The notes under the pieces: generated by a model
The model's input: only the letters and a program-made list of their open reading frames with translations
Told to the model about the DNA's origin: nothing
Databases searched by the model: none
Translations under genes and position numbers: made by a program
Assembly (NCBI GenBank): GCA_002323995.1
Contig: DCQY01000141.1
Coordinates: forward strand, 18,861-62,717
Direction: 5' to 3'
Source: Akkermansiaceae bacterium UBA1506
GTDB lineage: Bacteria; Verrucomicrobiota; Verrucomicrobiia; Verrucomicrobiales; DEV007
DNA length: 43,857 nucleotides
Shown here: positions 33,001 through 40,959 of the stretch, one piece after another
How the letters are laid out: every line of letters starts with the position of its first letter
Numbering within the stretch: position 1 is the stretch's first letter

Positions 33001-35398
33001 TGGCAGTGACGCTTCGTGGGTGGACTTGATCTCACTCGACAGTGAGGATTTGCGACCGGTAATTATCAGCAGAGCCTTGGTAACCGGCATTAAAGAAAAA
33101 CTGTTCAGTCATCAGATTGAAACAACCCATTCGGCTGCTTCGTTCTCTATTACAGGAGCGTTGCCGGCTGGATTAAGTTTTGATGCCGCAACGGGAATTT
33201 TATCGGGGACTCCGATTGAGGTGGGGACTTTTACTGTCACGATTGGAGCCACGAACACGTCTGGCACGGCAGAGCAAATTTTGACTGTTGAAATACAGGA
33301 CCCTGTTGGCATGAGTAGCGCACTCGATACCGGGCTAACCGTTACTTCGGGGCCGATTCCCTGGTTCATTCAGACAGAGATGACCCACGATGGCGTCGAT
33401 GCTGCCCAGAGTGGTGATGTCGATGATGGTGAATCCACTTGGTTTGAAATTTCCATAGCAGGTCCTGACACCCTCACGTTCTGGTGGAAAGTCTCGTCCG
33501 AAAGCGGACTTGATGTTCTTCGCTTGCTCGATGATGGCGTTGAGGTCCGTTCGGTTTCTGGAGAAGAAGACTGGCGTGAGGTGAATTATGAGGTAGCGGC
33601 AGGGGTCCATACGATGCGATGGGTCTACGAAAAAGATCCGGTGATTAGTGCCGGCGCGGACACTGCCTGGGTCGATCAGATCGTGCTGGCGACCACGGGC
33701 CTACTGTCTGATGCAATTGACAATTCGAGTGTCGATCCGTTGACCGGTGACCCACAATGGTTTCGACAGACTACGACCACGTTTGATGGTGTGGACGCCG
33801 CCCAGAGTGGGAACGCAAATGATGAGGAGACCACCTTCCTTGATTTTTCAGTTGAAGGGCCGGATACGGTAGCTTTTCAATGGAAGGTGTCTTCAGAGGC
33901 GAACTATGATTATCTGAGATTTAAAGTCGATGGCACTGAAATAGCAGCCATTGCTGGCGAGGTAGGTTGGGAACGGGTCGTTCATGAGTTACCAGCCGGA
34001 ACTCATAACTTGCGGTGGGAATTTGATAAGGATCAGTATGTTTCCGCGGGTAGCGACGCAGGATGGCTTGACGATTTCGCTCTTTTGTCATCTGATTTTC
34101 GCCCTTTTATTACTAGTGCCTCTGAAGTTTTTGGCAGTGCAGGAGTTCCCTTTTTCTACCAGATTCAGACATCAGAACCTGCGACTTCATTTTCCAGCGA
34201 AACGTTGCCAAATGGCTTGAATTTGAATACCTCGACAGGATTAATCTCCGGAACCCCGACTGATTTTTTGACAACAAACGTCTCTGTGACAGCGACGAAC
34301 GCAAGCGGATCCGATACTCAAACAGTTTCTATCGTTATCAGTAATCTGGGTGAAGCGCTTGATGTAGACTTGCCAGTTTCGACAGGAAGTCCTTCCTGGT
34401 TTTATGAGGCGACTACGACACACGACGGAGTTGACGCCGCTCAAAGCGGCGACGTAGACGATGGAGAAATTTCATATTTCAATTTCGATGTCGTTGGTCC
34501 CGATACGGTTGATTTTTGGTGGAAGGTGTCCTCTGAAGCAGGGTTCGATGGACTGATTTTTTCTCTTGATGGAACCGCAATTACCAGTATCACAGGGGAA
34601 GTCGACTGGACCCAATACTCCTATGCGATTCCAGAGGGTAACCACTCTCTTCGTTGGGAATACTTTAAGGATGGGCAGATCTCAGCGGGCTCCGATAGTG
34701 GCTGGGTGGATGAGATTTCCTTTCAGAGCCTACCAATACCACAAGTCATTTCGTTTCCGGCTATTCCTGATCAGGCACTGAGCAATACCTTCGCTCTTTC
34801 AGCAACGGGAGGTGGATCGGGGAACCCGGTTATTTTTGCGATTACCAGCGGCCCAGCCACGATTGATAGCTCAAATATATTGAGATTTACGGGTCCGGGA
34901 ACTGTCACGGTGACAGCTTCGCAGGCGGGAAGCCAACGTCACCTTCCCGCTGAGAATGTTTCCAGAACATTTACCGTCGCTACAGCTCAAATTTTGTTTG
35001 ATGGCGTTGCCACTGCAGCTGGATTAGGCGGATCAGATGCCCTCCCCAGCGCGACGCCTTTCGGAGGTGGCGTCACCAATCTTGAAAAGTATGCCTTCAA
35101 TATGGACCTCGACTCATTGGATCTCCTTACGATGGCCGATGGTGGTTCGTCAGGATTGCCGCTGCTTCAAACCGAGGTGGGTGATACACCGTGTTGGACT
35201 CTCCAGTATGTTAGGCGGAAGGGCAGTGGACTTGACTACACGCCAAAGATGTCCAGCACACTGGTGAGCGACAGTTTCGTGGCCGTGAGTGAGGCAGAGA
35301 CAGTGACCTCCATCGATGAGTATTGGGAACGCGTTGAAATTTGTGCACCAATGCCCGATGGACCCCTCTTCGTGATTGTTGAAGTTAGTGTTCCCTGA
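30041..35398 (+). CDS. M36 family metallopeptidase with Calx-beta, Ig-like and repeated modules
   Basis: A 1785-residue secreted protein. A hydrophobic N-terminus (residues 1-25) is a signal or anchor. An FTP propeptide-like domain (VTHLYFRQRIGGIEVYNGDA) comes before the fungalysin catalytic domain with the zinc motif H472-E-Y-G-H476 and the third ligand E502 in GEGWSDWWG. Near 690-800 lies a Calx-beta domain (VTVTEGDSGTTDAVF, DYTTSDGTA). Then come putative Ig domains (He_PIG) and four copies of a module of about 125-130 residues (starting near 877, 1094, 1224 and 1439) sharing DGVDAAQSG, GPDT, WWKVSSE and GSDA-WVD. The C-terminus (about 1640-1785, KYAFNMD, YVRRKGSGLDYTPK) resembles the tail domain of many Verrucomicrobia secreted proteins. 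It is divergent from the esterase gene. Confidence 0.9.
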   Translation: MRPAALLSSFFILLLLILVVVFQPLSEKREEANLKPSVVLDTPISASRRDRVQALAERLRPRQTEVGNPYLRPRTREVLNAQGMVNYASGPGEVSNVEDSWESVIEWMQERDLEKGHTPNDFNDVVLSSQSVSRHNGVTHLYFRQRIGGIEVYNGDASANVGPDGTILSLHNRFVRDLDSEINIKDPQIDAAKAVQLAAADLGVVRYDETLAVRQAAKGPEQAMLFEGGGISQDPIPAKLMYLPQAEETTRLVWNTVIHLSDSARWMDVNIDADSGEILTCSNWYAHANYRVFPFPNETPLEGGRQLVVNPEDASASPFGWHDTDGISGAEFSDTRGNNVNAQDDTDANNSGGDRPDGGVALNFDNPLDLNEEPSTYLDGAITNLFYWNNILHDIHYQYGFDEAAGNFQENNYGNGGAGSDPVEADAQDGSGTNNANFGTPPDGSNPRMQMFVWTSTTPNRDSDLDNVIIIHEYGHGVSNRLTGGAANSSALSASQSRGMGEGWSDWWGLALTAKPGQPSDLSRSVGHYVLGQSATGNGIRPRPYTTDLSVNEYTYGDLPSGLSVPHGIGFVWCSILWEMYWKLVDFHGFDSDIYQGSGGNNIALQLVMDGLKLQPATPTYLEARDAILLADQVNNGGANSDLIWQAFAKRGMGFSASDSGDPNNLTVTEAFDLPDEQFSINDVTVTEGDSGTTDAVFTVTLSAEAAEVTSVDYTTSDGTASSPADFTGISGTLSFAAGDLSKTITVPVIGETDAEDDEVFSVVLSSPVNAIILDGEGIGTILTDEFAPPVISSPLTAQGIAGRNFVYQVTAQNVPRSFALGGTVPPGMTIDTTTGVINWTPSISESVSVSISATNPAGTDTETLVIEVSDDPIKNALDTGLPVQNGNPPWFLQDEVTRDGVDAAQSGAIDDNETTWFELTVDGPDTLRFWWKVSSELGFDYLRLKDDGSTVAQISGEQDWEAYAYAVPAGTHMIRWSYEKDVTVVSGSDASWVDLISLDSEDLRPVIISRALVTGIKEKLFSHQIETTHSAASFSITGALPAGLSFDAATGILSGTPIEVGTFTVTIGATNTSGTAEQILTVEIQDPVGMSSALDTGLTVTSGPIPWFIQTEMTHDGVDAAQSGDVDDGESTWFEISIAGPDTLTFWWKVSSESGLDVLRLLDDGVEVRSVSGEEDWREVNYEVAAGVHTMRWVYEKDPVISAGADTAWVDQIVLATTGLLSDAIDNSSVDPLTGDPQWFRQTTTTFDGVDAAQSGNANDEETTFLDFSVEGPDTVAFQWKVSSEANYDYLRFKVDGTEIAAIAGEVGWERVVHELPAGTHNLRWEFDKDQYVSAGSDAGWLDDFALLSSDFRPFITSASEVFGSAGVPFFYQIQTSEPATSFSSETLPNGLNLNTSTGLISGTPTDFLTTNVSVTATNASGSDTQTVSIVISNLGEALDVDLPVSTGSPSWFYEATTTHDGVDAAQSGDVDDGEISYFNFDVVGPDTVDFWWKVSSEAGFDGLIFSLDGTAITSITGEVDWTQYSYAIPEGNHSLRWEYFKDGQISAGSDSGWVDEISFQSLPIPQVISFPAIPDQALSNTFALSATGGGSGNPVIFAITSGPATIDSSNILRFTGPGTVTVTASQAGSQRHLPAENVSRTFTVATAQILFDGVATAAGLGGSDALPSATPFGGGVTNLEKYAFNMDLDSLDLLTMADGGSSGLPLLQTEVGDTPCWTLQYVRRKGSGLDYTPKMSSTLVSDSFVAVSEAETVTSIDEYWERVEICAPMPDGPLFVIVEVSVP
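32669..34730 (+). repeat. Four-copy protein module repeat inside the M36 gene
   Basis: Four related segments start near 32669, 33320, 33712 and 34355. Each holds the core DGVDAAQSG (or a close form), a W-x-K-V-S-S-E strand and a closing GSD/GAD-x-x-W-V/L-D. He_PIG-like Ig domains separate copies 1-2 and 3-4; copies 2 and 3 are adjacent. The DNA is clearly diverged between copies, so the array is old. Confidence 0.8.
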
Positions 35399-35422
35399 CT
35401 TAGACGAGTTATTGGTTGGCAA

Positions 35423-35441
35423 AGCGGTGATTATCACCGCT
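35423..35441. terminator. Bidirectional hairpin between convergent M36 and PhoD genes
   Basis: AGCGGTGAT (35423-35431) and ATCACCGCT (35433-35441) form a perfect 9-base inverted repeat around one base, in practice an 8-bp stem with a 3-nt loop. It lies between the stops of two convergent genes, where a terminator for both is expected. T-runs are poor on both sides. Confidence 0.5.
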
Positions 35442-35454
35442 CTGCTTTGAGAAA

Positions 35455-37296
35455 TTAGTTTAGCGACACCGATTGAGGGGCGCAGCCGACCTTACCTTTC
35501 TCAGACACGATGTTGTCGGGGGCATTTTTACCAGCTTTTACAACGAATGTTTTCCCTTCGGGGGCGCCCGGGGTGAAGGTCTTTCCGTTCGCTCGAACTG
35601 TGTAGAGAATTTCGTCAGTTTCCTTATCAATCAGCTGGATGACGGGATCTTCCACGTTAAAAGAGAGCTCTCCGAGCTTTCCCCAGGACGGCGGATTGTA
35701 GTTATCGAACTGTGAGATAGTCCTTGGCCAACCCGGGTATTGCTCCGAGGCGGGATCAGTAATATCGACGTTTCGCGGCCAGCATTCCATCGTGATTTCG
35801 CGGGATTTGGTGTTGAGTCGAACGATGCCCCACCCTGCCGAGCGGGTGTTTAAGATATTGCCGGCCGGATTGGTTTCCGGGTTAGCAGCTGCATAGTTGG
35901 TGACCTTATTGTTGAACCCATCGAGATGGTCTCCAGTGTATTCGGGAGCTCCCTCTTCGCGATTGGCACCGGGCTCAAGCGGTTGCCACCAGCGAAGGTA
36001 AAGGTTTGCGATAGAAGGAACGCAGAAAGACCAAATCCCGTCGCCGTGCTCAGCGATGCCGTGCTGGAAAATGGTGGCGAGATGTTGGTCACCGGCATAG
36101 TGAAAGGCGAAGCCTTTGCGCAGAGTGCTGATGGCCTTGTTTCGTCCGGACTGCGGCCAACCATTGGAGTCCATGTCTGCATGAAGACGTCCGTTGGCAT
36201 TGCCGTGGATATGCGCGCCACCGCAGAAGATCGTTGCAGAAAGAGCAACCTTCATGTCGGCCTTAGCCCAGTCCTGCGTCCAGTTATTTAGGAAGTTGAG
36301 TTGTCGCTCTCCGAGAAGAACAGCTCCTTCGACGTCAACGCTGGTTGGGTCGTAGTCTGGATTGAGGATATGGTCTGGGCGGGGTCCCTGCTTGGGAACT
36401 CGACCGGCGGGGCCGGTCTTGAACTTTCGGTCTTCTATGACAGCGAAGTCAATGTTGCCCCAGTTGAGATTGGTGAACCACACACCAATTCCTTGGCCGA
36501 TTCGATGAGGGTCGGCTGGGTCGGGAAAGTGACTTGTTTGGGCCCGCTCCACCTCCTGGACGTATTCTCCGGGTCGTGAGTATCCACCGTCGGAGGCACC
36601 GCCCAGGGTGGAGACTTTGCCGCTTTCTCCCCAGAGGTTAGGCTGACCGGCGTCATGATCATCAGGAAGGCAGAGGGTGGGGCGATCTTTGATGATATCG
36701 CCAAAGTCACGGCCAAACTTTAGCCAGCCGGCATAGTGCTTAAAGTGATCGTAAACCTGATCACCGGAAAAGAAGAGGATATCGACATCAGCTTTCTTTA
36801 CGTTGTCTATAATGTCTTGTCGTGAGATGTCACCGCCGTGAGTTGGATGAATAGAGTTTCCGGTGAACCCAGCGACGAGAATCTCGTCTTTGTCGACAGG
36901 GTTCTTGCGAATGATTCCCTCATAAGTGGCCTCATCACCGTGGGCGACGCGATATTTGGCCTCCTTGCTGTCGTCCCAGTTATCGACTCGAAAGGGAGCC
37001 GTCCATCCGGGATCGATCGCGTTGACCTTGGCCACTTCAACCCATCTGCCTTCTTTTTCGATCTCGAGGCGAACTTCCTTCGTGTCATCTTCAGCCAAGG
37101 GATAGAGTTGAGCGGTCAGCTTGAGCGTGCCGTCACTGACAGTATAGAGAGCAAAGCAAATGACGTCTTTTTTCTCGACTTCAGGGATTGCGAGGATGGC
37201 ACGGCCCTTAGCGGCTTTTTTCTTTTGCTGAGAAGCGGCCGGAATGGTGATCGCCAATACGATACTGCAGATCGACAGGGTTTTCAGAAGTTTCAT
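35455..37296 (-). CDS. PhoD-like metallophosphoesterase, secreted
   Basis: A 613-residue exported protein (signal peptide about 1-22). The binuclear-metal phosphoesterase core has GDQVYD at 178-183, DDHD at 212-215, FCGGAHIHGN and AGDQHLATIFQHG, which are the metal-binding motifs of the PhoD-like alkaline phosphatase group. The first about 130 residues form a beta domain like the N-terminal Fn3-like part of PhoD. It is probably a phosphomonoesterase or phosphodiesterase acting outside the cytoplasmic membrane. It follows the membrane protein gene after 53 bases on the same strand and is presumably co-transcribed. A second PhoD-like gene lies 2 kb to the right, with different N-terminal part and about 487 residues. 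Confidence 0.88.
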   Translation of the reverse strand: MKLLKTLSICSIVLAITIPAASQQKKKAAKGRAILAIPEVEKKDVICFALYTVSDGTLKLTAQLYPLAEDDTKEVRLEIEKEGRWVEVAKVNAIDPGWTAPFRVDNWDDSKEAKYRVAHGDEATYEGIIRKNPVDKDEILVAGFTGNSIHPTHGGDISRQDIIDNVKKADVDILFFSGDQVYDHFKHYAGWLKFGRDFGDIIKDRPTLCLPDDHDAGQPNLWGESGKVSTLGGASDGGYSRPGEYVQEVERAQTSHFPDPADPHRIGQGIGVWFTNLNWGNIDFAVIEDRKFKTGPAGRVPKQGPRPDHILNPDYDPTSVDVEGAVLLGERQLNFLNNWTQDWAKADMKVALSATIFCGGAHIHGNANGRLHADMDSNGWPQSGRNKAISTLRKGFAFHYAGDQHLATIFQHGIAEHGDGIWSFCVPSIANLYLRWWQPLEPGANREEGAPEYTGDHLDGFNNKVTNYAAANPETNPAGNILNTRSAGWGIVRLNTKSREITMECWPRNVDITDPASEQYPGWPRTISQFDNYNPPSWGKLGELSFNVEDPVIQLIDKETDEILYTVRANGKTFTPGAPEGKTFVVKAGKNAPDNIVSEKGKVGCAPQSVSLN

Positions 37297-37349
37297 GGTG
37301 GTCTTTCTACGTCAGGTTTGGAGTTTGTCAGCTAAAAGATAGTCGGTGT

Positions 37350-38246
37350 CTAAGACGTTATCGCGGGTTTGCCAGTTCCCTCGGTCGATTCGGGAGCAGA
37401 TCTCGAAGGGGACTGCTGCCAAAGAAAGAAGAGGTAGAGAGGAATTAGAAAGTGCGGGGCGCGAAGGATTGTCTCATGGAGAAATTGATCAGCACCCCAG
37501 TAGTTCAGGCTAAGAGACATGCCAGCTGCTGGTCTCGCAAGGGCAGTGACTAATCCCCACGCAGCACCATAGAGGGCTGAAGCGCACCGAATCGAGGGAA
37601 TGAAAATCCCCACACAAATGACAAAGTCTAGAGCCCCCACTATATATAGAAAAATCTGGGCAGCCTGGTATTCCACGTGGAGGATGACCGTGGTCATCGC
37701 ATAAAAAGTACTGGGCGTCGGCCAAAATCCAATAGCGTAGGCCCCGTGACCGGCGAAAGTCATGATAAAGGCGACCATTGCCGCCTTAACCGTCATTTGG
37801 TGGCGTATGCCAAAAAAGAGAGCAAACACCAAGAGCACCGGAATGAGCATCTGGCCGCCGTGTTCCACAAACATGGGAAGCTGATACTGAGCCTTGACGA
37901 ATTTGGCGTAGGTCAAAATAACAAGGAGAAGACTGCCACAGAGTAGTCCTATCATCTGGAATCGGGACACTTTCCTCGCGGTGAGAGAGAGAATCGCGCA
38001 GACAAGGTAGAGCCATCCGATTCGGCCGCTCCATTTTTGTACCCATCCGTCACCAACTCCGGTTCCAACGAATTCTTCCCACGTGATCCCGAAGCGTTGG
38101 AGGAATGAAAACGTGTTATCGTGCCAGAGTAGGACGCCGTAGGGGGCGTGCCAGTAGAAATGAACCCAGGCCCAACCCGCGAAACATAGGAAGGCCCCGA
38201 GTCGGAGATAGAGCAGAAGTAATTGGTCTTGTTTTTCGCCCGGCAT
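37350..38246 (-). CDS. Hypothetical integral membrane protein, about eight helices
   Basis: I do not recognise a family. The 298-residue product is strongly hydrophobic with about eight predicted membrane segments, e.g. LRLGAFLCFAGWAWVHF, GWLYLVCAILSLTA, IGLLCGSLLLVILTYAKF, MLIPVLLVFALFFGI, AAMVAFIMTFAGHGAYAIGF and IFLYIVGALDFVICVGIFI. It contains many Trp and Tyr near the membrane borders. ATG 38246 was taken; an in-frame GTG at 38273 would add nine residues, and neither has a clear ribosome binding site. The PhoD gene follows after 53 bases. A weak copy of the promoter-like element lies about 116 bases upstream of the ATG (38362-38388). It may be a membrane partner of the phosphoesterase, which is speculation. 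Confidence 0.75.
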   Translation of the reverse strand: MPGEKQDQLLLLYLRLGAFLCFAGWAWVHFYWHAPYGVLLWHDNTFSFLQRFGITWEEFVGTGVGDGWVQKWSGRIGWLYLVCAILSLTARKVSRFQMIGLLCGSLLLVILTYAKFVKAQYQLPMFVEHGGQMLIPVLLVFALFFGIRHQMTVKAAMVAFIMTFAGHGAYAIGFWPTPSTFYAMTTVILHVEYQAAQIFLYIVGALDFVICVGIFIPSIRCASALYGAAWGLVTALARPAAGMSLSLNYWGADQFLHETILRAPHFLIPLYLFFLWQQSPSRSAPESTEGTGKPAITS

Positions 38247-38361
38247 GTTTGAGAACGGCGGGAAGAATTTCACAAACTAGGGAAAATTTCCATTTAAAAC
38301 CCTTTTACAGATCATGTCACACGGGGAAAGAAGCGAAAAGTCTGGACTGAATGAAACAAAA

Positions 38362-38388
38362 AAAGCTCCTCATCCGACAGAATCTGCC
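38362..38388 (-). promoter_or_regulatory. Weak copy of the ECF-type promoter motif before membrane protein and PhoD genes
   Basis: Minus strand GGCAGATTC (38388 to 38380, one mismatch), 11 bases, GAGCTTT (38368 to 38362, two mismatches). It lacks the A-rich tract that precedes the better copies. Direction and spacing would suit the membrane protein/PhoD unit. Low confidence. Confidence 0.25.
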
Positions 38389-38429
38389 AGATTGAGAAGC
38401 CTCGATTGGAAAGGTTTTTAAATCGAGAA

Positions 38430-38528
38430 TCAGGTAGCAATATCGAAGCGATCCAGATTCATGGCTTTGGTCCCGGTGCCTTCGTAGCCCATAAATATCA
38501 GGCGAAGGACTATTTCATAGACTCCCAT
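38430..38528 (-). pseudogene. Possible remnant of a carbohydrate-binding domain gene
   Basis: A 32-codon open frame (ATG 38528 to TGA 38430) translates to a stretch ending GTKAMNLDRFDIAT, preceded by GVYEIVLRLIF. The NLDRFDI ending is reminiscent of the last strand of CBM6/CBM35-type modules. An adjacent frame just upstream gives KPCGKDGS before a stop, as if a frameshift had broken a longer gene. No ribosome binding site was seen. It could equally be chance. Confidence 0.25.
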
Positions 38529-38574
38529 CTTTACCACACGGTTTATAATCCAGACTCTAAGTAGCTCCTTTAGC

Positions 38575-39282
38575 CTACAGCTCCTTAACCTTGAGATTTC
38601 GGAACCAGACTTTATGTCCGTGATCCTGAAGGCCGATATGGCCTTTTCCTAGAGTGGCGTAGTCTTTCCACTTGGAGAACTTGGCGTTGGCGATCTGCCC
38701 TTTCCATTTTTCACTGTGCATCTTGTAATCGGCAGTCTTAACGCCGTTTGTGTAATATTCGACGTGGTTGCCTTTTACCACGATGCGACTTTGGTTCCAC
38801 TCCCCTATGGGCTTGGTCTCATCGCTGGTGGCCGGTTCAACGGCATAGTGAGAGCCGGTCTTCTCCGCCTCAGTGACGGGTTCACCCTTACCGTTGCGAA
38901 ATCCTTCGTTATCGAGCACTTGATACTCGGGGCCGGTAAGGTAGGGCTGAGGCGGGCCTTCACCGACGTGAAACATGACGCCCGAGTTGGTGCCCTTCTC
39001 GATTTTCCATTCGAAACGGAGATCGAAGTCGTCAAATTGCTGCTCGGTGATTATATTAGTGTAGGGCTTAGAATCAGGAACGCTGTCGAGATGAAGTGTA
39101 CCGTCCTTCGCCATCCACTTGCCATTGATCTCGGCGTCGTTGTAGCCTTTCCAGCCATTGAGGGTCTTTCCGTCGAAGAGGGAAATCCATCCGCCGTCAT
39201 TTTCTTCGGCAACGCCGGAAATCGAAAATGCCAGGGCAGCTGTCAGCATGAAGTAGGGGAGTTTGCTCATAGTTTTGATCAT
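38575..39282 (-). CDS. DUF1080 (3-keto-disaccharide hydrolase-like) protein, secreted
   Basis: A 235-residue DUF1080 protein. The signal peptide spans about residues 1-24 (ending SGVAEE). Motifs are WISLFDGKTLNGWKGYND, GKWMAKDGTLHLDS, FDLRFEWKIEKGTNSGVMFHVG, ARTWYNQSR-like positions in GEWNQSRIVVKGNHVEYYTNG, and GHIGLQDHGHKVWFRNLKV, all standard for the family. ATG codons at 39297, 39282 and 39270 are in frame; AAAGGA directly before 39297 favours one of the two inner starts, so 39282 was taken. It lies 71 bases after the PhoD-like gene on the same strand, so it is the second gene of that unit. It probably acts on a 3-keto sugar derivative outside the cytoplasm. Confidence 0.9.
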   Translation of the reverse strand: MIKTMSKLPYFMLTAALAFSISGVAEENDGGWISLFDGKTLNGWKGYNDAEINGKWMAKDGTLHLDSVPDSKPYTNIITEQQFDDFDLRFEWKIEKGTNSGVMFHVGEGPPQPYLTGPEYQVLDNEGFRNGKGEPVTEAEKTGSHYAVEPATSDETKPIGEWNQSRIVVKGNHVEYYTNGVKTADYKMHSEKWKGQIANAKFSKWKDYATLGKGHIGLQDHGHKVWFRNLKVKEL

Positions 39283-39353
39283 GATGATTTGGTGCATCCT
39301 TTATTAGATAGTATCGAAGAGAGACTTAACAATTGGTATTCCCGGTATCGCGG

Positions 39354-40817
39354 TCACTCGTGGCTAATTTCGCTGAGCTTGATCGGAAATTCTTTGACCA
39401 CTTCGCCAGTGATGTTGACGCAACGGAAGGTCATGATGGGATCCTTCAGGGTCAGGTCGAAATTAAGCTGACCCCAGAAGTTGCCCTCATTATAGGACCA
39501 GACAGCGTTGTCGTATGTCCTGTGGGTGTGCAGGTTGGTCACTTTGGCCGAGACAAATTCATAGAGCGGGTAGCCGGGGCGTTCGGTTCTCCAGATATCA
39601 GAGCGGTGGCGGTCACCGGCAATGAGGAGAACGCCATCGATCCTCTTTTCAGTGATAAGGTCGAAAATCTCATCGCGCTCCTCGCGTGACCAGTCTCCGG
39701 CCCAGGAATCTTTACCGTCCTTATCAGCTCCGTCCGCAAACATGGTTCCTGAAGCGATGACCTTAAATTTTCCGGTGGCCTTAGAGAGTTCTTTTTTAAG
39801 CCACTTCTTCTGGTCGGGGCCCAGCATGGTCTTATCTCCCTTGTCGCGATAGAATCGGCCATCAGTCATGAAAAAGTCGACGTCACCCAGTGAAAAGCTG
39901 TGCCAAGTGCCGGGCATCGTCTCACCGCCTCCGTAGTGAGGGTTATTCCAGTTTTCGGTAAAGACTTTCCAGTTCGGCATCTTCCACGAGTGCCTCATAC
40001 CAGAACCTCCGGCGTCATCGTTCATGGCCATGTCGTGGTCATCCCAAATCCCATACAGTGCCGAGCTGGCAGCGAGCTCGGCATACGCTGGACTGAGGTA
40101 GCGGCGATAATAAAAAAAGCGTTGGGCTCCCCGGTGATCGACGACGTCGATGTAGACGTTGTCTCCAAGGCCTAGGTAGGCGAGGGGACGCTGCGCAGCC
40201 ATGGTGCTCCACGCGTATTCGTTCTTTGGGACATAACGGGATCCTGAACCGAAAGTGACATGGAATTCGACCTCCTGCTCTTTTTCGGGAGCGGTCCGGA
40301 AAAGATAAGTCTCTTTCTGAATTACTTCCCCATCAAGAATCACCGAGTAGGCATGGTCGGTAAATGGCTCTAGACTTTCAACGGTCAGCACTGCGGTGAA
40401 GTCATTCGTTTCGGATGTAGTGAAGGACTCCGAAGACTGATCCCCTATTTCGATCTGGACGGTGGCAGGCCCGGCCGTGCGAACCCAGAATTTGGCTGAA
40501 GTTGGGGAGATGTCACCGATCACAGGACCGTTAAAAAGCTTTAGATTGTGTTTTTTGATCAACTTGATAAAGGCAGGCTCAGTGAGGAGGTCAGCCATTC
40601 CTCCCTCTTTGCCGAAGCGCCCGGTTCTACCGCCGCTCTCGTTGCCGTAGAGAGCGTCGATTAGATAGGGGTCAAGGTCGAGCATGACCGGTGAGGTTTC
40701 GTCCTCCGTAATCGGGTCCTTGGCTATCCCGACACAACAATTAGTTGCCGCTATGAACAGCACGAGCGGGAAAATTATTAAGGGACTCAGGGTCTGCTGG
40801 GGATCTGAATTAAGCAT
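39354..40817 (-). CDS. PhoD-like phosphatase, secreted
   Basis: A 487-residue PhoD-type metallophosphoesterase. The N-terminus has a hydrophobic signal segment (LSPLIIFPLVLFIAATNC) after about ten residues. After an Fn3-like beta domain (SPTSAKFWVRTAG) come the metal-binding motifs GLGDNVYID, GIWDDHDMAMND, and LLIAGDRHRSDIW. The frame is open upstream to 40913; ATG 40817 puts the signal at the N-terminus and was chosen. The middle motif SGTMFADGADK is typical of this PhoD branch. It is divergent from the esterase at 40960, with 142 bases between, and followed by the DUF1080 gene. Substrate not known. Confidence 0.88.
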   Translation of the reverse strand: MLNSDPQQTLSPLIIFPLVLFIAATNCCVGIAKDPITEDETSPVMLDLDPYLIDALYGNESGGRTGRFGKEGGMADLLTEPAFIKLIKKHNLKLFNGPVIGDISPTSAKFWVRTAGPATVQIEIGDQSSESFTTSETNDFTAVLTVESLEPFTDHAYSVILDGEVIQKETYLFRTAPEKEQEVEFHVTFGSGSRYVPKNEYAWSTMAAQRPLAYLGLGDNVYIDVVDHRGAQRFFYYRRYLSPAYAELAASSALYGIWDDHDMAMNDDAGGSGMRHSWKMPNWKVFTENWNNPHYGGGETMPGTWHSFSLGDVDFFMTDGRFYRDKGDKTMLGPDQKKWLKKELSKATGKFKVIASGTMFADGADKDGKDSWAGDWSREERDEIFDLITEKRIDGVLLIAGDRHRSDIWRTERPGYPLYEFVSAKVTNLHTHRTYDNAVWSYNEGNFWGQLNFDLTLKDPIMTFRCVNITGEVVKEFPIKLSEISHE

Positions 40818-40959
40818 GATTTGGCTCTGGTGATACCTTAATGGAAAGATCTTCGCTTCTGTTGAGAAGAGCAATAATTTTTCAGCCCCCATAACGCCGC
40901 CGGAGATGCGCAAAACAGTTCGCTAGCGTTCACAAGTTCAATCTGATAAGTGTGCCTCG

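Larger units (their letters stand above)
38247..38574. other. Intergenic region with possible gene remnant and weak promoter-like element
   Basis: These 328 bases lie between the DUF1080 stop and the membrane protein start, both on the minus strand. They hold a short open frame that looks like the end of a carbohydrate-binding domain (38430-38528), a 7-bp inverted repeat (CTCGATT 38401-38407, AATCGAG 38421-38427, 13-nt loop), the palindrome AATCTG-C-CAGATT (38381-38393) and the weak promoter-like element overlapping it. The rest is A/T-rich with no feature seen. Confidence 0.55.
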
